Shown: one piece after another, positions 8,518 through 21,784 of the stretch
How positions within the stretch are numbered: the first letter of the stretch is position 1
How the letters are laid out: each line of letters begins with the position of its first letter
DNA from: Turnera subulata
Lineage: Eukaryota > Streptophyta > Magnoliopsida > Malpighiales > Passifloraceae
Reading direction: 5' to 3'
NCBI GenBank assembly: GCA_028386065.3
Contig: JAKUCV010006603.1
Coordinates: 32,001-96,000 of the forward strand
DNA: 64,000 nt
Translations under genes and position numbers: made by a program
Notes under the pieces: generated by a model
What the model saw: the letters and a program-made list of their open reading frames with translations, nothing else
The model's database searches: none
Told to the model about the DNA's origin: nothing

Positions 8518-9780
8518 GAATGTCATTGTGTATTGGGTAGAATACGCTTAGGGAAAAACTGCCTCATTAAAAACCTTACCAAGAAAAACCCAGTGGGACA
8601 AAAACTTGATGAAGGAAAAAAGAGTGCAGTGCGTATTCTACTCCCCCTCATCTTGGCATCGTTGCATGCTAATCATCCTTGTCAACTTCTAGTGACGTAT
8701 GCTTTGTCTGATCACCACTTTAATTTGACAACGTGTGCAGCATTATCTTCATAATTCCTTGTTGGAACTCCTTCCTTGCTATCTTGTTTTGTGGTCCTGA
8801 TGATATAGCAATGTCATATGTAAAGTTGTAGCAGATGTTCGTCTGTGCTTTATGTGGATCAAATAGAGAATCTGCATCTGCAAAACAAACCATATTCTCT
8901 TCGGACTCACAGGGTTAATTCAAAACCGCATCTATTATATCCCGAAGATAAGAGCATTGCCATATCTTGTCAATAGGCTTATGGCAAAAGCTGCAGGCTA
9001 CATGTTACCAACATGATAAATTGCACTTTGACATGGTGCTCCAGGACCAATGAGATTTTTATCTCAAAATTCTTTTCTAAAAGCATAGCACGACATTTGG
9101 AAGCTTCTTCAGGAGTTCCAATAATATTTAAAACACATATAGATATGAATTATCAACATAAGCATAAATCCATGTATGTACTTTATACTATGAATACTCA
9201 AATTGGTTTAAACCATCAATTTAACTTAATTTTGTATATTTCCGGGAATTAAATGCTTCAAAAAACTTGAATCCTTCAGGGATTTTCATGCATATATCAT
9301 GACTTATGGATCCATAAATGTAGGCTGTAACAGTATCTATTTGATACATATCTAATTCTTTTCACATTATGCCAGACTTACCAAAAATAATTGCATCCAT
9401 CACAGGGGAGTATATTTCTATCTCCTCACAGTTAATACCAAGTCGTTTGGGTAAAACCTTGTGCGATAAGCCGTGCTTTGTATATCTCTTTTCGCACAAA
9501 TACCCATTTTCAATCGACTGGTCCCTCACCATTTGGTGTGCGGACTACAGGTCCGGATAGTATCTTTCTTCACAACGGACTATAGGTCCGGAAAATATCT
9601 CGCTTCACAAGTGATACTAACACAGCCTTAATCACGTTTCTCAATGTTGGCCAATCATACTGCGCCTACATTCATCAATAGATGTAGGTTCATGATCCTC
9701 ATTTTCATAATATTTAGCGCTATATAAAATAAATATTCCGTCGACGGTTATTTTACGTCGATTCCAACGTATTCCTGACA
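8518..9780 (-). pseudogene. Copia pol relic: reverse transcriptase and RNase H (X4)
   Basis: On the minus strand a degenerate copia pol can be read in pieces. There is an RT part at about 9550-9350, with WVFVRK-like, EIYSPVMDAI-like and, near 9290, KIPEGFK-like peptides. The RNase H part near 8900-8790 contains FADADSLFDPHKA. These match the usual copia order RT-RNase H-3' LTR and confirm the minus orientation. Stops and frameshifts are frequent. The pieces were read by eye, so internal borders are approximate. Confidence 0.7.
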
Positions 9781-10078
9781 CTGTAATTGAGATCTCATCA
9801 TTTTCATTTATTTCAGGTACCTGAGTTACTTCTGGAACTTTATCAATTTGTGTCAGAAAACCTCTTCTGGAGGATTTTCCTCTTCTTGAGGACTTTTAAT
9901 TCAAACCTCTACTGGAGGCTTTATTTCCTTATTGGGGACATCTTATCACTTTGCTCCTTTTTCTCTATCGAGAATTTCTTTTTTTTTGGAACTGAGTATA
10001 ATCTATAGATTCATTTGCATACTTATATTGTTCTTCAGGAACATCAATCTAAACAGGAGCATTTGCATATCACCAATT

Positions 10079-10932
10079 TAATTACCCAAGATTAAAATCA
10101 ATGGTAAATTACTGTAAATTAACTTAAACAGTCCCGATAAAAATGAAATTTTTACCTGGGCTGTTACACCCTGTCGAGCATTGGATTCCGAAACCGAGCT
10201 TTGTCCCGCGCTCGGGATTTTTCTGCGGATTTTACGGACCAAAGTTGGAATTTTTCGGGTCCAGGAATCTTCAGAAAAGCCGGGTTTACCCTCGAGTTGA
10301 CGGACCAGAAATAAAGATAAGTGGGTATATCGGATATTTTCTGGTCCAGACAATGCACAGTATATCAGCATAGTGAAGATGCCTTTTACTGTGAAGTCTG
10401 TGATCTACTTTTTCCTGTGAGCATGTGAAACCTTGTCTCCTCCTATGAAGCTCGTGACACCGCTTGTTATAATCTGCTTTTCCCCTACTTTCTTCCTCAC
10501 GCCATCACCTGCTTACCATCATACCTCTCCTCTTCATTTTTCTCCTCTGCCCAGTTTTCTTCTGCAACCTGCATAACCTGAAATAATAATATATATAAAA
10601 AAAAAACACACCAACACACACCACCCAAGCCGCCACGTCACCCCCATCCTCCTCCCCTCTCTTTCCTTCCTCTTCACACCCGTGAACCCGCCACCACAAC
10701 CACCGGCCAAACCACCGCGACCACACGCAGCCGCCACCACTGAGACCACCTCTCCTTCTCCTTTCCCCTCTCCTCCGTCGCGAGCCGCAGCTGCAGTTGC
10801 ACCGCCCGTCAACCGCAGCGTCACAACGACCCGCGAGCCGCCGCCGGACCCGTCTCCTCTTGCACGCACCGTGACCGCTGACGCCTCCTCCTGCTCGCCC
10901 GTGCCTCACGCCGCCGTCGGCTCACCGATCCG
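10079..10932. mobile_element. Two gypsy LTR fragments joined head to head inside X4
   Basis: 10079-10170 is the reverse complement of the first about 90 bp of the T1-type LTR (it ends ACCTGGGCTGTTACA). From 10172 (GAGCATTGGATTCCGAAACC) the same LTR continues on the plus strand from about LTR position 110 through its U3, and includes a GC-rich leader at 10680-10930. It stops exactly at the X4 LTR border (10932/10933). No internal region is present. Confidence 0.75.
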
Positions 10933-11152
10933 TGATGTAAATAATGGTAATTGACACATCAAATACAATGAAAATGGAGAAGAAGGAGTAGTAGAAGAGG
11001 AGAATAAAACTGGACGAGGAGAATGGAAGCTAAGCTTCTCGATTTTTCATTCACTATTTGCCAACTGATATACATGTGTGTATGGCCTTTATAAAGCCAC
11101 AATTGTAGATAAAGACAGAAAAGGGTAGGTCACATTCACCCGTTTTATAACA
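10933..11152 (-). repeat. X4 LTR, right (5' LTR of the minus-strand element)
   Basis: 220 bp, nearly identical to 8288-8508. The expected primer-binding site (GATAACG on the plus strand just left of the LTR) is absent, so the copy could not be reverse transcribed as it now stands. Confidence 0.85.
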
Positions 11153-11160
11153 ATTTTGCC

Positions 11161-14100
11161 TTAATTATATCTCTTCTTTTTTCTGTTAATCTATATAAAT
11201 ATATTAAATCAGAGACCTAGATCTCTGGTGTTGACAAGTGGCTTTCTAAAAATTAACATGTGGCAACTAATTTTGTCAAAAAAATATATAATATATTATT
11301 TAATGAATTTAATAAAAAGCCTTTTAACATTCTATATTCAATTCTAAATTAATTTGGATCGACACAAGAGAAAACTAAAAACTGGGTTCATGAACCGTCT
11401 TAATTCAGGATATTTTATATCCATATTAATACTCTCCCACCCAAAACATTCCATTTCTCTTTTCCAAACAAAAAAAAAAAAAGAAAAAGGCCCCAGGAAT
11501 ATGTAGTCTGTGGAGCCTGTTTGTAAGTGTTCTGTAATATTTTGTCTCCGAGAATTGTTTTCGAGTTAAGATTTTCAGATGAAAACACCAAAAAAATACT
11601 CCCTTAATTGTTTTCGAGTTATGTCTTTAAGAACAGATTTTCAGACCAAAAAATACCCCTCTATAGAGCAGCGATGAGAGAGTAGAGGAGAAGGGAGAGA
11701 GAGTAAAACAAAGACAGAAACAAAAAAAAACCAGCAGGGCCACTCTCTTCCCCAACGGCCGCTTACCGCTAAAGCCGTCCACAACAGCGGGTACCTCTCC
11801 AGTTTCTCTTTTCTTTGTTTTCTTTGTTTGCTTCTTCTTTCCTTTTGCTTTGGTGATTTTTCAACTCTTTGATGTCCTCTCCTTGCAATACTGCAAAGGA
11901 TGCAACGAACCTGAAGATGTCGATCTTGAAGGCGGTGGGCTTGCGATAATAAGTTTGGTTAATTCTTAAAAAGGAGACGGTGGATCTCAAGGCTTGCTGT
12001 CGGCGGTGCTACGATCTGTTCGTGGTGCTGCTTGGTGACCGTCTTCCTGCCGTGGAAGTTGTGGGCACGGCGGCAAGGGGAAGAGAAATCCTCTTTTGTA
12101 ATTTTTTTTGTTTTTGCAATAGAGTTCTTGTAATGTTTTTTTTTTTTTCGTTAAAAAACTGTTGTGTAAGTTTTGATTCTTGTTTTTAAAACTAAAGTAT
12201 TAACACTAGAACTTGAAATCCAAATTTCCGTCTGATCTCAAAGCAACAATTGTGTGGGGGGCTCACTCCAACCAATAAAACAATTTTAGAGTTGGTAAAT
12301 TAAAAAGAAAGCTAAGCACCAATTAACAATGTAGCTACCAGAGACAAAGAAAGTTATTTTTCTCAAAAGGCTTCCACTGTCGGTGTATTCAGAAGAAAAA
12401 TCCTGTCGACCAAGGCAAAGCAGTTGTAATAAGAAAGGGTTAAATGCAGGCTCAATATATTTTGAATTTCTTCTGATACATATCTTGGGTTGTCAGGGTC
12501 TACATCCATAGTTGTTGACAGTTTATGCACCCAGGACACGGGTAATTCACAACTCATGAGACCCTACATAAGTTTCAGCAAATAAAGGATCTTTTGGTGG
12601 AGCTCCAGTCTTGGTTTTCAGATGGTGACCCATCAATTTAAAGGAAGAGTGGCAAAGGCTATTTATAAGTGGGCCTTGGCCGACCATTTTCGTTTGCATC
12701 TTAGGTGGATTGTTACAGCGTTAGCTTGAATATCAAGAAACTGGAAGTGATAAGAGTAATGCATTGCATATAATTTGCATTTAAGGTCCAGACATCAATC
12801 GTTTTAGGAGAATTTATAACAAGCTGATAATTTGAGAGGTTCCAATACTGTCCTCTTTAATTGTTTATTGTTGGTTTAGATGGCATGTCCATTATAGCAC
12901 GATACTGTGGTTTCCTTCTAATGCCTTACTAAGGCCAACACCATCAATATTGTTATAGCAATAAATGTAAAAGTTGTTTTTTGTTTAATGGAGAAACCAA
13001 AACAAATCACATATATTAATATTAGTAATGACAATGACAAGAACATTTGGATAAAAACCATTTCTTTCTATCATTAATCCTTTTTTCTTTGCTTTGATGG
13101 TAGCGGTAAAATGTGTAAAGGCTAGGGAGAACTAGTGATGTTCATAAAATTACTTTGCATCTTGGGGCCTGATCCTTTTAGCACTGCAAAGGCTTAATTC
13201 CAAGGTTGGGTTAACTTTTAATTAGGGTGTGTATATTTCTATGTATATATGGACCGGGATAAGTCATAAGCGGGATGAGAATATTTCATTTTGAGGGGTT
13301 GTTTGGAACACTGGACGAGACTTAATTAACGGAAGACTTTGATCCCAAATTGGTTAGACTACCCCATACAAAACTTTACCAAATTTTGCTCCTCTTTTTA
13401 TTAATTAGATATGCTATTTTATATTAAATTTGTATTGATTAATATTAACCTTACAAATTAAATATTATCAAGAGTCAAAATAACATTGATTTTCTTTTAA
13501 GCAGTTCATATATATATATATATATAATAATTTTCTTATGAAATTTTATATGATCATCACAATGTCAAAGTTTATATTGTAGATAATAATATAGTTGCAT
13601 ATATTAAAAATAGAATATTAAAATATTGCACAACATCTCTTTTATACGTTTAAAAACAATCATCATTGACGTTATTACATTTAGTTTGAATATAATCTAC
13701 ATTAATTAGGGACGGGGCACAAGCTAGGACGGATCTAGAGTGGGGAAAACAGAGGCCCAGGGTATAAAAGACTTTGAAAGTCCTATTATTCTTAATTATT
13801 TTTCAATCAAGTCCTATAATTATCTTTTTGATTAATCAAGTCTGATTAATTTGAACTGTTTATCAAAGAAGTTATATGTGTGTTTTTCATCCACTATTGC
13901 TACTGAGTTGACAATTATTTTATAACGTGACATTATACATATCATATGTTGATGTGTCAAAATGTCCATATCATTAGGACTTAATTAATCAAATTGAAAA
14001 CCTATAGGACTTGATAATTTTTTTAAAAAAATTATAGGACTTGATTAAAAAATGATTTATTTTCCGTTTCCTATGCAATTTTTTTTAGAAAGCAGTATAC

Positions 14101-14581
14101 AAAAACAATATTTATATTCCCTTGAAATAGATAATCCTATATATGTGTTGTTCATCTAACTACCTAAATTGATTCGGTGATGATTGCTTGCATTATAACA
14201 AGAACTAAATAATCTATCTTTCTGAGTTGTGTACAAGTGTCATTTTTACATTTATGCTATGATTATGTCCCGAGGTATATTTCATTCAAGAACACTCTAC
14301 CAAAAAGTCACAATCTACAAACTCCTTTTGTATATATGATCAAATATTTAAAAAATGAAAAAAAAAAACAAAGAGAGTTTTAGAATGTCAAAGAAATATT
14401 TTCGCATTATAGAGTCCAGAAATTGCATAAATGTTAGAAAGATGAGAAACATGAATCAACTTACTTGCTGATTAACGGCTAAAAATGCATGTGAATTGCA
14501 ATTCCTATGATGCCATCCCAATTTTGGGTGGCGTAGGGAAGACTGGGTTTAATTGTTTTCTAAAGCCACATCATCAGCGAC
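11161..14581. other. Intergenic AT-rich DNA, no gene seen
   Basis: Nothing coding is supported. Minor features are a (TA)n run at about 13506-13527 and a fold-back AT-rich element at about 13770-14065, whose arms carry TCAAGTCCTATAATTAT and its inverted copy. A purine-rich/T-rich stretch at 11640-12170 has the look of a decayed retroposon end, but I cannot assign it. Confidence 0.5.
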
Positions 14582-14663
14582 GACGCTTTGGCCGAGTGGT
14601 TAAGGCGTGTGCCTGCTAAGTACATGGGGTTTCCCCGCGAGAGTTCGAATCTCTCAGGCGTCG
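14582..14663 (+). tRNA. trnS-GCU: tRNA-Ser, anticodon GCU
   Basis: A complete 82-nt class II tRNA. The acceptor strands GACGCTT and AGGCGTC pair over 7 bp with one G-U, with discriminator G. The A box is TGGCCGAGTGG and the B box is GAGTTCGAATCTC. The anticodon arm TGTGC / GTACA encloses the loop CTGCTAA, giving anticodon GCT (14615-14617), which reads AGC/AGU Ser codons. A long variable arm follows (ATGGGGTTTCCCC), as expected for Ser. There is no intron and no encoded CCA. A Pol III terminator of six T lies at 14667-14672. It looks functional. Confidence 0.95.
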
Positions 14664-17600
14664 TCATTTTTTACCTTCTACTTTTCCGTTCAAAGCCCAA
14701 TCCATTTTCGGCGCTTTGATCCTCTGTTAAGTTTTAGGAAGCCCACGTTCATCCAAGAGCAAAACCCACGTGGATCTAAAAACTTGTTGCAAATGTTCCA
14801 CGAAAACCAAAAGCCATCACTTAATAGTTTCTTCCGTTCTTCATGGCTCGAGTTTTTTTTTCTTCTTTTGATGAAAGAAACATGGCTTGAATTTGAGCAA
14901 ACTGAATTACTGAAACAAGTGTACATCATATTGGCACCACGTCATTAGTTCTCAGTGTCCTCGTCATATACTGATGATGGATTGGACTTATTTTTTCATA
15001 ATTTACATAAGGGGATGATCCATTCACACAAGTTTTTTAGCAGGGGAGGCTTCAGGCTTGGTGGTATATACTAGAATATACGCCGTTGCTTAATTTTGAA
15101 CCATATCTGAAAATGAAAGCTCACAAATTAACATTTCCAAACTATGGAATCCAAGTTTCTTATTGAAAGCGTGACACAAAGTCACGCATGCATTGAAAGC
15201 TATCTGTTTCCTAAGTGTTGACACTTGACAGGGAAGATAGGAATTTTGGGTTGGTGAAATGCAAAATAGGTTAAATAAAGAAAAAAAAATCACCAAGCAC
15301 GTCCCTCTTTTCTTCTTCGTTCCTTGAACCCAAAAAATGCATCTCCAAATCCTATGGATATATGAAAATCATCCGAACATTGCTTTTTGTTAATCCTGAA
15401 GGCTGATCGCGACTTTGTTATTTTTCAAAGTGAATAAGTATCAAGAATCTGATCTCAAGTTTTCCCATTCTGACCTTAAAAAATATTTGCAACTTTTAGC
15501 ATAAGAGGAGGGGAATCTAGTGTTGATTTCCTCCCCTTATGTAAAATTTTTCCTATAAAATACTACTGACATACCTACCATCAAACGATACAACAAGAAG
15601 CAATCTCAAATTTTGTGGGAAGCGACACCACACATTAAAAAAATACCTTATATCCTGACGCAGAAAAAAAGGAGTACTTCATATCTCAAGATCATAAAAT
15701 AACTTGGTGAAACAAAGCCTTTCATATTTAAAAGCGTTGATGATCAAATTTTTGTCTATTGCCTTTAGAAAACTATTAGAAGAATAAAGCTTTCATTTTC
15801 TCTATCCACCACTTACTTTTGTTTGTTAAACTGTAAATCTCACTCTCTATTTTTCTTCAGTTTTTTTTTTGTCATTAACTCCTGCGAGTGTGAAGAAACA
15901 TATATTCTAATCATTATTCTTTCTTATTTTTGTTTTCCTATCACACCCATAACAAAAGGACTCCACCAACTCCCTTGGGCCTTAAAGGGTCAATCTACCA
16001 AAGCTCTGTGTTCTCCTTTTTCCCTGAAAATCTACCAATGCTTTGAAAACTTTTGATTTCGTGCCAATCATATCCCCGAGTTTATTTTTGCTTGACCCCA
16101 TCTGATAATCACAACCTGCCCGTCTGCCAAACTTTATAGCACTCCAGTTTTCGCTCTGATGGGCATGGCATTCCAGCTAGAATTCATGCCCAGATTTCAT
16201 ATATGTTCTCGACCCAAAAAAAAAAAAATTTCACATATGCTTTTATTTTTATTATGTCTAGTTGGCTGATTTTAGACAGAATATACCAAGAAACATACGC
16301 ATAATCAATAAGATGGACACGTCAGTGGGTTACAAGGGTAGGAGAAAGAAAGAAAGAATGGAAGAGAGGGGGAGTTTGGCACATGAAGTGGAATAGGGTA
16401 GGTGAGAATTTAGATTACTTGGAAAATCTCTCTCTTTAGTTCCATGTTTCTAGCTCAGGACTAAAGAGGGCAGCCTGCCTTTTTGCCAAATACGAGGGGT
16501 GTGCTTGTAATTGCACCAATTTTAAATTTAGGCACTGTGTTATTATTTTATTTGATTGTGTTGACAAACAAAACAAACACTAAAGTCGTCCAAACACGGC
16601 TTGGCTATTTGGCTTGGTTGGTAGAATCCGTTGTGTTTCGGCTTAGTTTTTTTTTTTTTTTTCCTTTCGTCATCTGTCTATACATATATGATATAACACT
16701 CAGTTTTGAGAATTTTTGACATGGCCGCTTGATATCAAGAAGTAGAAAAAAAATTATATTACACTTGGTAATAAATAAAGGTTATTTCTTGAATTTTGCG
16801 TTGATATTGGAGATTACTTATGCAAATTTGCTTTTTACATCTTACATGTTCAATTGGAGCCCAAGGCATTTATGGGTGAGCCCCTAACCCAGACCAATTG
16901 ATCTTTTTCCTACACTAAGGAAAATTGGGAATTGCAACCGGCCATGTTCACTAGCGGTGAGCTTTGAACCCGAATAAGCCGAAAGACCCAATGTGAGAAT
17001 TCGGACTAAATATTCTTTTGGCTTTCTCACCTAAACTTTGGAGTCGTCACTGGATTTTATTTGAAAAACTTTCGCTACTTTATAACCGATTAAAAGGGAC
17101 TAGAGGAAAAAATCAAAGTGTCAAACTCGGGGGCTCATAGGTAGGAAGGTATGAGGCATCCTAATTGTGCTTGGATAAGATAATATATAATTTAAAATAA
17201 AACATGCTTCTCATGGCATTTGTGTGTGCGGACAACCAATATCCTACAAATCAAGCATCATAAACAACAATAACAACATGCATAAATCGAATTTAAAGAG
17301 AAAAGAAAAGGAACAACAATTTGGCTTGCGTCTCAACCACCATAGAGATTACCTACGTTACCCGACGACCGAGATCAAAGTCTACGTAGTTCTTACAACA
17401 ACATAATACTCAAGCAAATATAGTCAATAGCATCATCATTACGAAATCTAACAAAAAAAAGTAAAAGAGAGATCGATTTACTTATTATAGATCCAATGGC
17501 CAAGAGTAATGATAAAAAAAAGAGGAAAAATAGAAAAAATTCCAGTCTCAAGTATACATGACCGCCAATGGTTAGTGGTCTTGTCGTCATGACCACCACC

Positions 17601-18552
17601 AACTAGGGGTCAAGCTGGCGCTCATTTCTTCTTGCGGGCGAACGTCCGGTGGTCTTCACGACATGAATGCAAGCTCGTCAATTCTGAACTCCTATTTTTC
17701 AACTATTACTACTTTTTATTCTTGGACTCCTCCTTAAACACAATTCTTCTCCGGTTAATTATGGAAGACCATTAGCTTCCAGAAGCTTCCATTGTGTCTC
17801 TTTTCTCAATTACTTCGCTTCTACTTCAAGTAATCAATTTAAATCTTCTTTTGGACCAAATAACAATAAAAATAGGCAAAATAATATTTAGACTTTAATG
17901 GGTGTATAAATCCACGAAAATCTAGTATTATTGGGTCCGAAAATTCATTCTTAGACTTGAGCCTAAACAAATAAGTGATCCACTAATCATTCTATCGACT
18001 TAATATATCAAATCAAAGTCCAATAATCAAATAAATAACTTGGGCTCTAAAATATCAATATAAATAAACAAAAAAGTTAATGAGTCAAATTTGAGTATTC
18101 AAACCCGATGTTCTAACCGAATTGTCTATATCTTGGTCTTGTCTAAACCAAAGTTAAATTTTGGTTTGGTTCGGTCTTTCCCAAATTTCTTAAATGGTTT
18201 AGTTACACCCTTGGTAAATTCCAGTCAGACCAAAAAAACAATCAGGTGTGAAGCTAAAAATAATTGGTCGCAAAAAAATAGCCATTATCCATATGCAACT
18301 TAGACCACTCAAGTTCAAAGTTTAACAATTACAACTAAAGAATATTATCACAAGATACACATATATATTAGTGATGAAAATAATTTTATCATAGAAAAAT
18401 AATTTTGGACATGATCCTTTTAGTTGTCACTGAATTTTGAGAATAATGATGAAAAAAATGAAATTTTGACACAAAAAGAAATGAATCGCTCATAATTGTT
18501 ACAAATATCAAGTGTATCTGTTGCAAATAAAAATTATTGTCACAAGATGCAA
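14664..18552. other. Intergenic AT-rich DNA, no gene seen
   Basis: Only short, low-complexity open frames occur. 18310-18552 is a GTGACA/TCACAA-rich AT repeat that continues at 34506-34830 on the far side of the LTR stack. It was a single repeat before S1 landed in it. Confidence 0.5.
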
Positions 18553-20305
18553 TGTAACAGCCCGGGTAAAATTTATATTTTTACCGGGATTGTAAAAAGC
18601 TTTGTACAGTAATTTACCTTACGAAATTAATCTTGGGTAATTATGTCAGGGTAAATTATGCATTGGATTCTGAAACAGACCCTTACCCCACGTTCCCGAT
18701 TTTTTCGCAGATTTTACGGACCAGAATTGGTATTTTTCGGGTCCAGGAATCTTAAGAAAAGTCAGGTTTATCCTCGAATTTACGGACCAGAAATTAAGGT
18801 AAGGGGGTATATCGGATATTTTCTGGTCCGGACGGTACACGACTGCATAATTGAGTCACGCAGCCGCCTCTTTCCTGTGAAGCTCGTGACTTACCTATTG
18901 TTGTGCTGCCCGTGACTCTGCCTTTCCTCACCCTGCACCTCACACACACCTCCTCACCATTTTTCCTCTTCTCCCTGCATCACCTTCTGCCTGCAAACCT
19001 GAAACCCAGTACCATTTCCTCTTCTCTGCCAACTTTTCCCTGCAATCAGCCTGCCAGCTTCTTCCCTGCAACTAAAACCTGCAAAAGAAAGAAACACAAA
19101 AAAAAAAACAAAAACAACACACACACCCCCCAAAACACACCGTTTTACCTTAATCCCTTTTTCTTTTCTTTTTTTTCTGTCTTTTCTCTTCTTTTCTTCT
19201 TCTCCTTTCCTCGTGTTCACCGAGCCGCGCCCGTGTCCACCGTGACCAGCACCACCTGTGCTCGACGCCGCCTGCACCTCCACCCATCTGTGTCGCCGTC
19301 GCCTTCTCCTCTTCCTTCTCCTCCTCCCCGACGCAGCTGCAGCGCTGCGCGACGCAGCCGACGCAAGACGACCCACTGCCGCCACAACGCCACCAACCGC
19401 GCCCCACGACGGCCGCCTTGAGATCGCCGCCCTACTTCTGCCGACGACCACCAACAGCTGCCTTGCTCGCGTCGTGCGTCTCCACCGTCGCTGCTCCCGT
19501 GCGTCGTCGTCGCCGCCGCCTGCAACTCACCAAGGTGAGGAAACGGGTTGAAGACGACCCACACATGGGTCACGGCAGCTGGGTTCAAGTCTCGGGCTTG
19601 GGCTTGGGCCTGATGACTTGGACCAGCAAGCCTGGACCTTAGTGACTTGGGTATTTAATGGGTTGAAATTCTGTTGGGCTTAACATTAAACCTGGCCCAA
19701 CCCGAAATTTAAATAATATGTATAAAATTATTACTGCATTACTTTTATTCTGGAAATTTATTTACAACGTAATTATATTTCTTCTTTTTCTGGAATAATG
19801 ATATACATACATACATAATGTGGGAATACAGTAAGTATAAATATATATATCACGTAATTATTTTAAGGGAATTATATAGATAATATTGGAAAAGGGATAT
19901 GTTGTAACAGCCCAGGTAAAAATTTCATTTTTACCGGGACTGTTTAAGTTAATCTACAGTAATTTACCATTGATTTTAATCTTGGGTAATTAAATTGTGG
20001 TAAATTGAGCATTGGATTCCGAAACCGAGCCTTGTCCCACGTTCGGGATTTTTCTGCGGATTTTACGGACCAAAGTTGGAATTTTTCCGGGTCCGAGAAT
20101 CTTAGGAAAAGCCGGATTTATCCTCGAATTATCGGGCCAGAAATAAAGATAAGTGGGTAAGATGGATATTTTCTGGTCCAGGTGGGTCACACTTCACATG
20201 CAGCATAGTAACTGCATAATTGAAGTTCAATTATTCAGCCGCCTTTTCCCTATTCAGCCTGTGAACTATCTATTATACTTGTGATATACCAGTGATTTTG
20301 CTTCT

Positions 20306-20312
20306 TATAAAA
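20306..20312 (+). promoter_or_regulatory. T1 LTR TATA box
   Basis: CTTATAAAAC lies 400 bp into the LTR, just before the pyrimidine-rich leader. The 3' LTR has CCTATAAAAC at 26595-26601. The position fits a Pol II start for the genomic RNA. Confidence 0.6.
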
Positions 20313-21784
20313 CTATTATTCTTCTGCTTTCTTCCACACACCATCACCTGCCATACTCATCCTCTTCATTCTTCCTCTGCCCAGCTTTTGCCTCCTCCCT
20401 GCAACCAGATTTTTTTTAAGAAAAGAAAAAGAGAAAAAAAAAAACAAAGCAAAAACACACACCCACCAAACTGTGTCGTTTTGAGCAACACCCCTCTCCC
20501 CTCCTCTTTTCTTTTTCTTCTTCCTCACAGCACCACACACCGCCGCCATCTCGTAGCCACCGACCACCACCTCACGCACGCCGACCACCACGAGCCGACG
20601 CCTCCCCTCATCTTCTCCTCCTTCCGCTCTCGCTTTGCTGCCGTCTCGAGAGCCGTCGACGAAGCCGTCTGCAGATCCGACGTGCCGGCGAGTTCGTCTC
20701 TTTCTTCCTTCTTGCACACCGGCGTCGCCTCTCCCCGCCTGCAGCTCGTCGCCCAGCGCCTTGCCATGTCACCGCCGCCTCTGCAAGGTTGAAGGTGAGC
20801 TGTGACCCGGTTGTGTGTGACCCGGTTGCGTGGGTTTGGATCGCGGGTTGACCCGTGTGGATGTCGGGTTGGGCTGGTGTGTAGTGGGCCTTGAGCTTGG
20901 GCTGTGACCTTGGGTTTGGTTAGTTGGGTTGCTGGGTTTTGGATGTGGGCTAGCACCATTGGCCCAGTCCGAAAATTAAAAAAAGAGAGAAAAGAAATTC
21001 TGGAAAAAGGAAATAAAATAAAACTTGGGATAAAGAATATAATTCTGGAAATAATATTTTGGAAAATATATAATTTGGGAAAATATATTCTAGAAAGTAT
21101 AAATTTATGGGAAATATTTTTGGAAGAGTATATACTTATGAAATAATTTTGGAAAGGGTATTATCAAGGTAATAAAATACCGGAATAATATCCGGGTATA
21201 AGTATAAGTATAATATGGTATTTTGACACTTGAAATAAATGGTGAATGATGATAATAATGGAAATTAATCCGGGGGAGTAACCGAGCCGAGTTTATATTT
21301 AATTTCCAGTACACAGTATTAGCATGGCATTTGCATATCATCTTATGTGTGCATATTATTTGATTGATACAGGAGTTGAAACGAGCAATTTGCTGAGGAA
21401 CCGGACTTGGAATTTGCTGGACAATTCCATAATTGAGTAATCGGCTAAGGTGAGGATGGATAACCCTTGTTATGTTGCCTGTAATACTTTGTGTGCTTTG
21501 TTGTTCGATTGAACTGCTGAACTGTTGATTGTTGGCTGAATAACTGTTGTGGATATTATTGTTGCCTTTGGGCTGTGATTTTGATTCTGTGGATAATATG
21601 CTGAGATTGATGTTGAAGTATTGACTGTGGAAAATTGAGAAAAAGAAATTGGAATTTGAAATTGGAATTGATTTGAGATGATGATATAATTGTCATGTGG
21701 AAAGTAGTGGTACGACCCGATGGTTTGAAAATTAATTTTGGGATGCTATGGTCGGTTACTTGGTTTGTTTGGCTTGTTGCCTGT

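Larger units (their letters stand above)
8288..11152 (-). mobile_element. Ty1/copia element X4 with two near-identical LTRs, internally rearranged
   Basis: LTRs at 8288-8508 and 10933-11152 begin TGATGTAAAT, end CCGTTTTATAACA and differ at only about three sites. They are flanked by the target duplication ATTTT (8283-8287 and 11153-11157). CTCCCCCTT directly after the left LTR (8509-8517) is a copia polypurine tract (AAGGGGGAG) on the minus strand, so the element points left. Pol relics fill 8518-9780. The gag/leader side and primer-binding site are missing and replaced by gypsy LTR pieces (10079-10932). Confidence 0.85.

Noticed and set aside
10682..10954. Pro/Thr-rich frame of 90 codons
   Set aside because: GC-rich leader of a gypsy LTR fragment ending at a copia LTR; composition artefact.
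12363..12557. Minus-strand frame of 64 codons with protein-like composition
   Set aside because: No start context, splice partner or known family, and AT-rich decayed surroundings. Not enough to call an exon.
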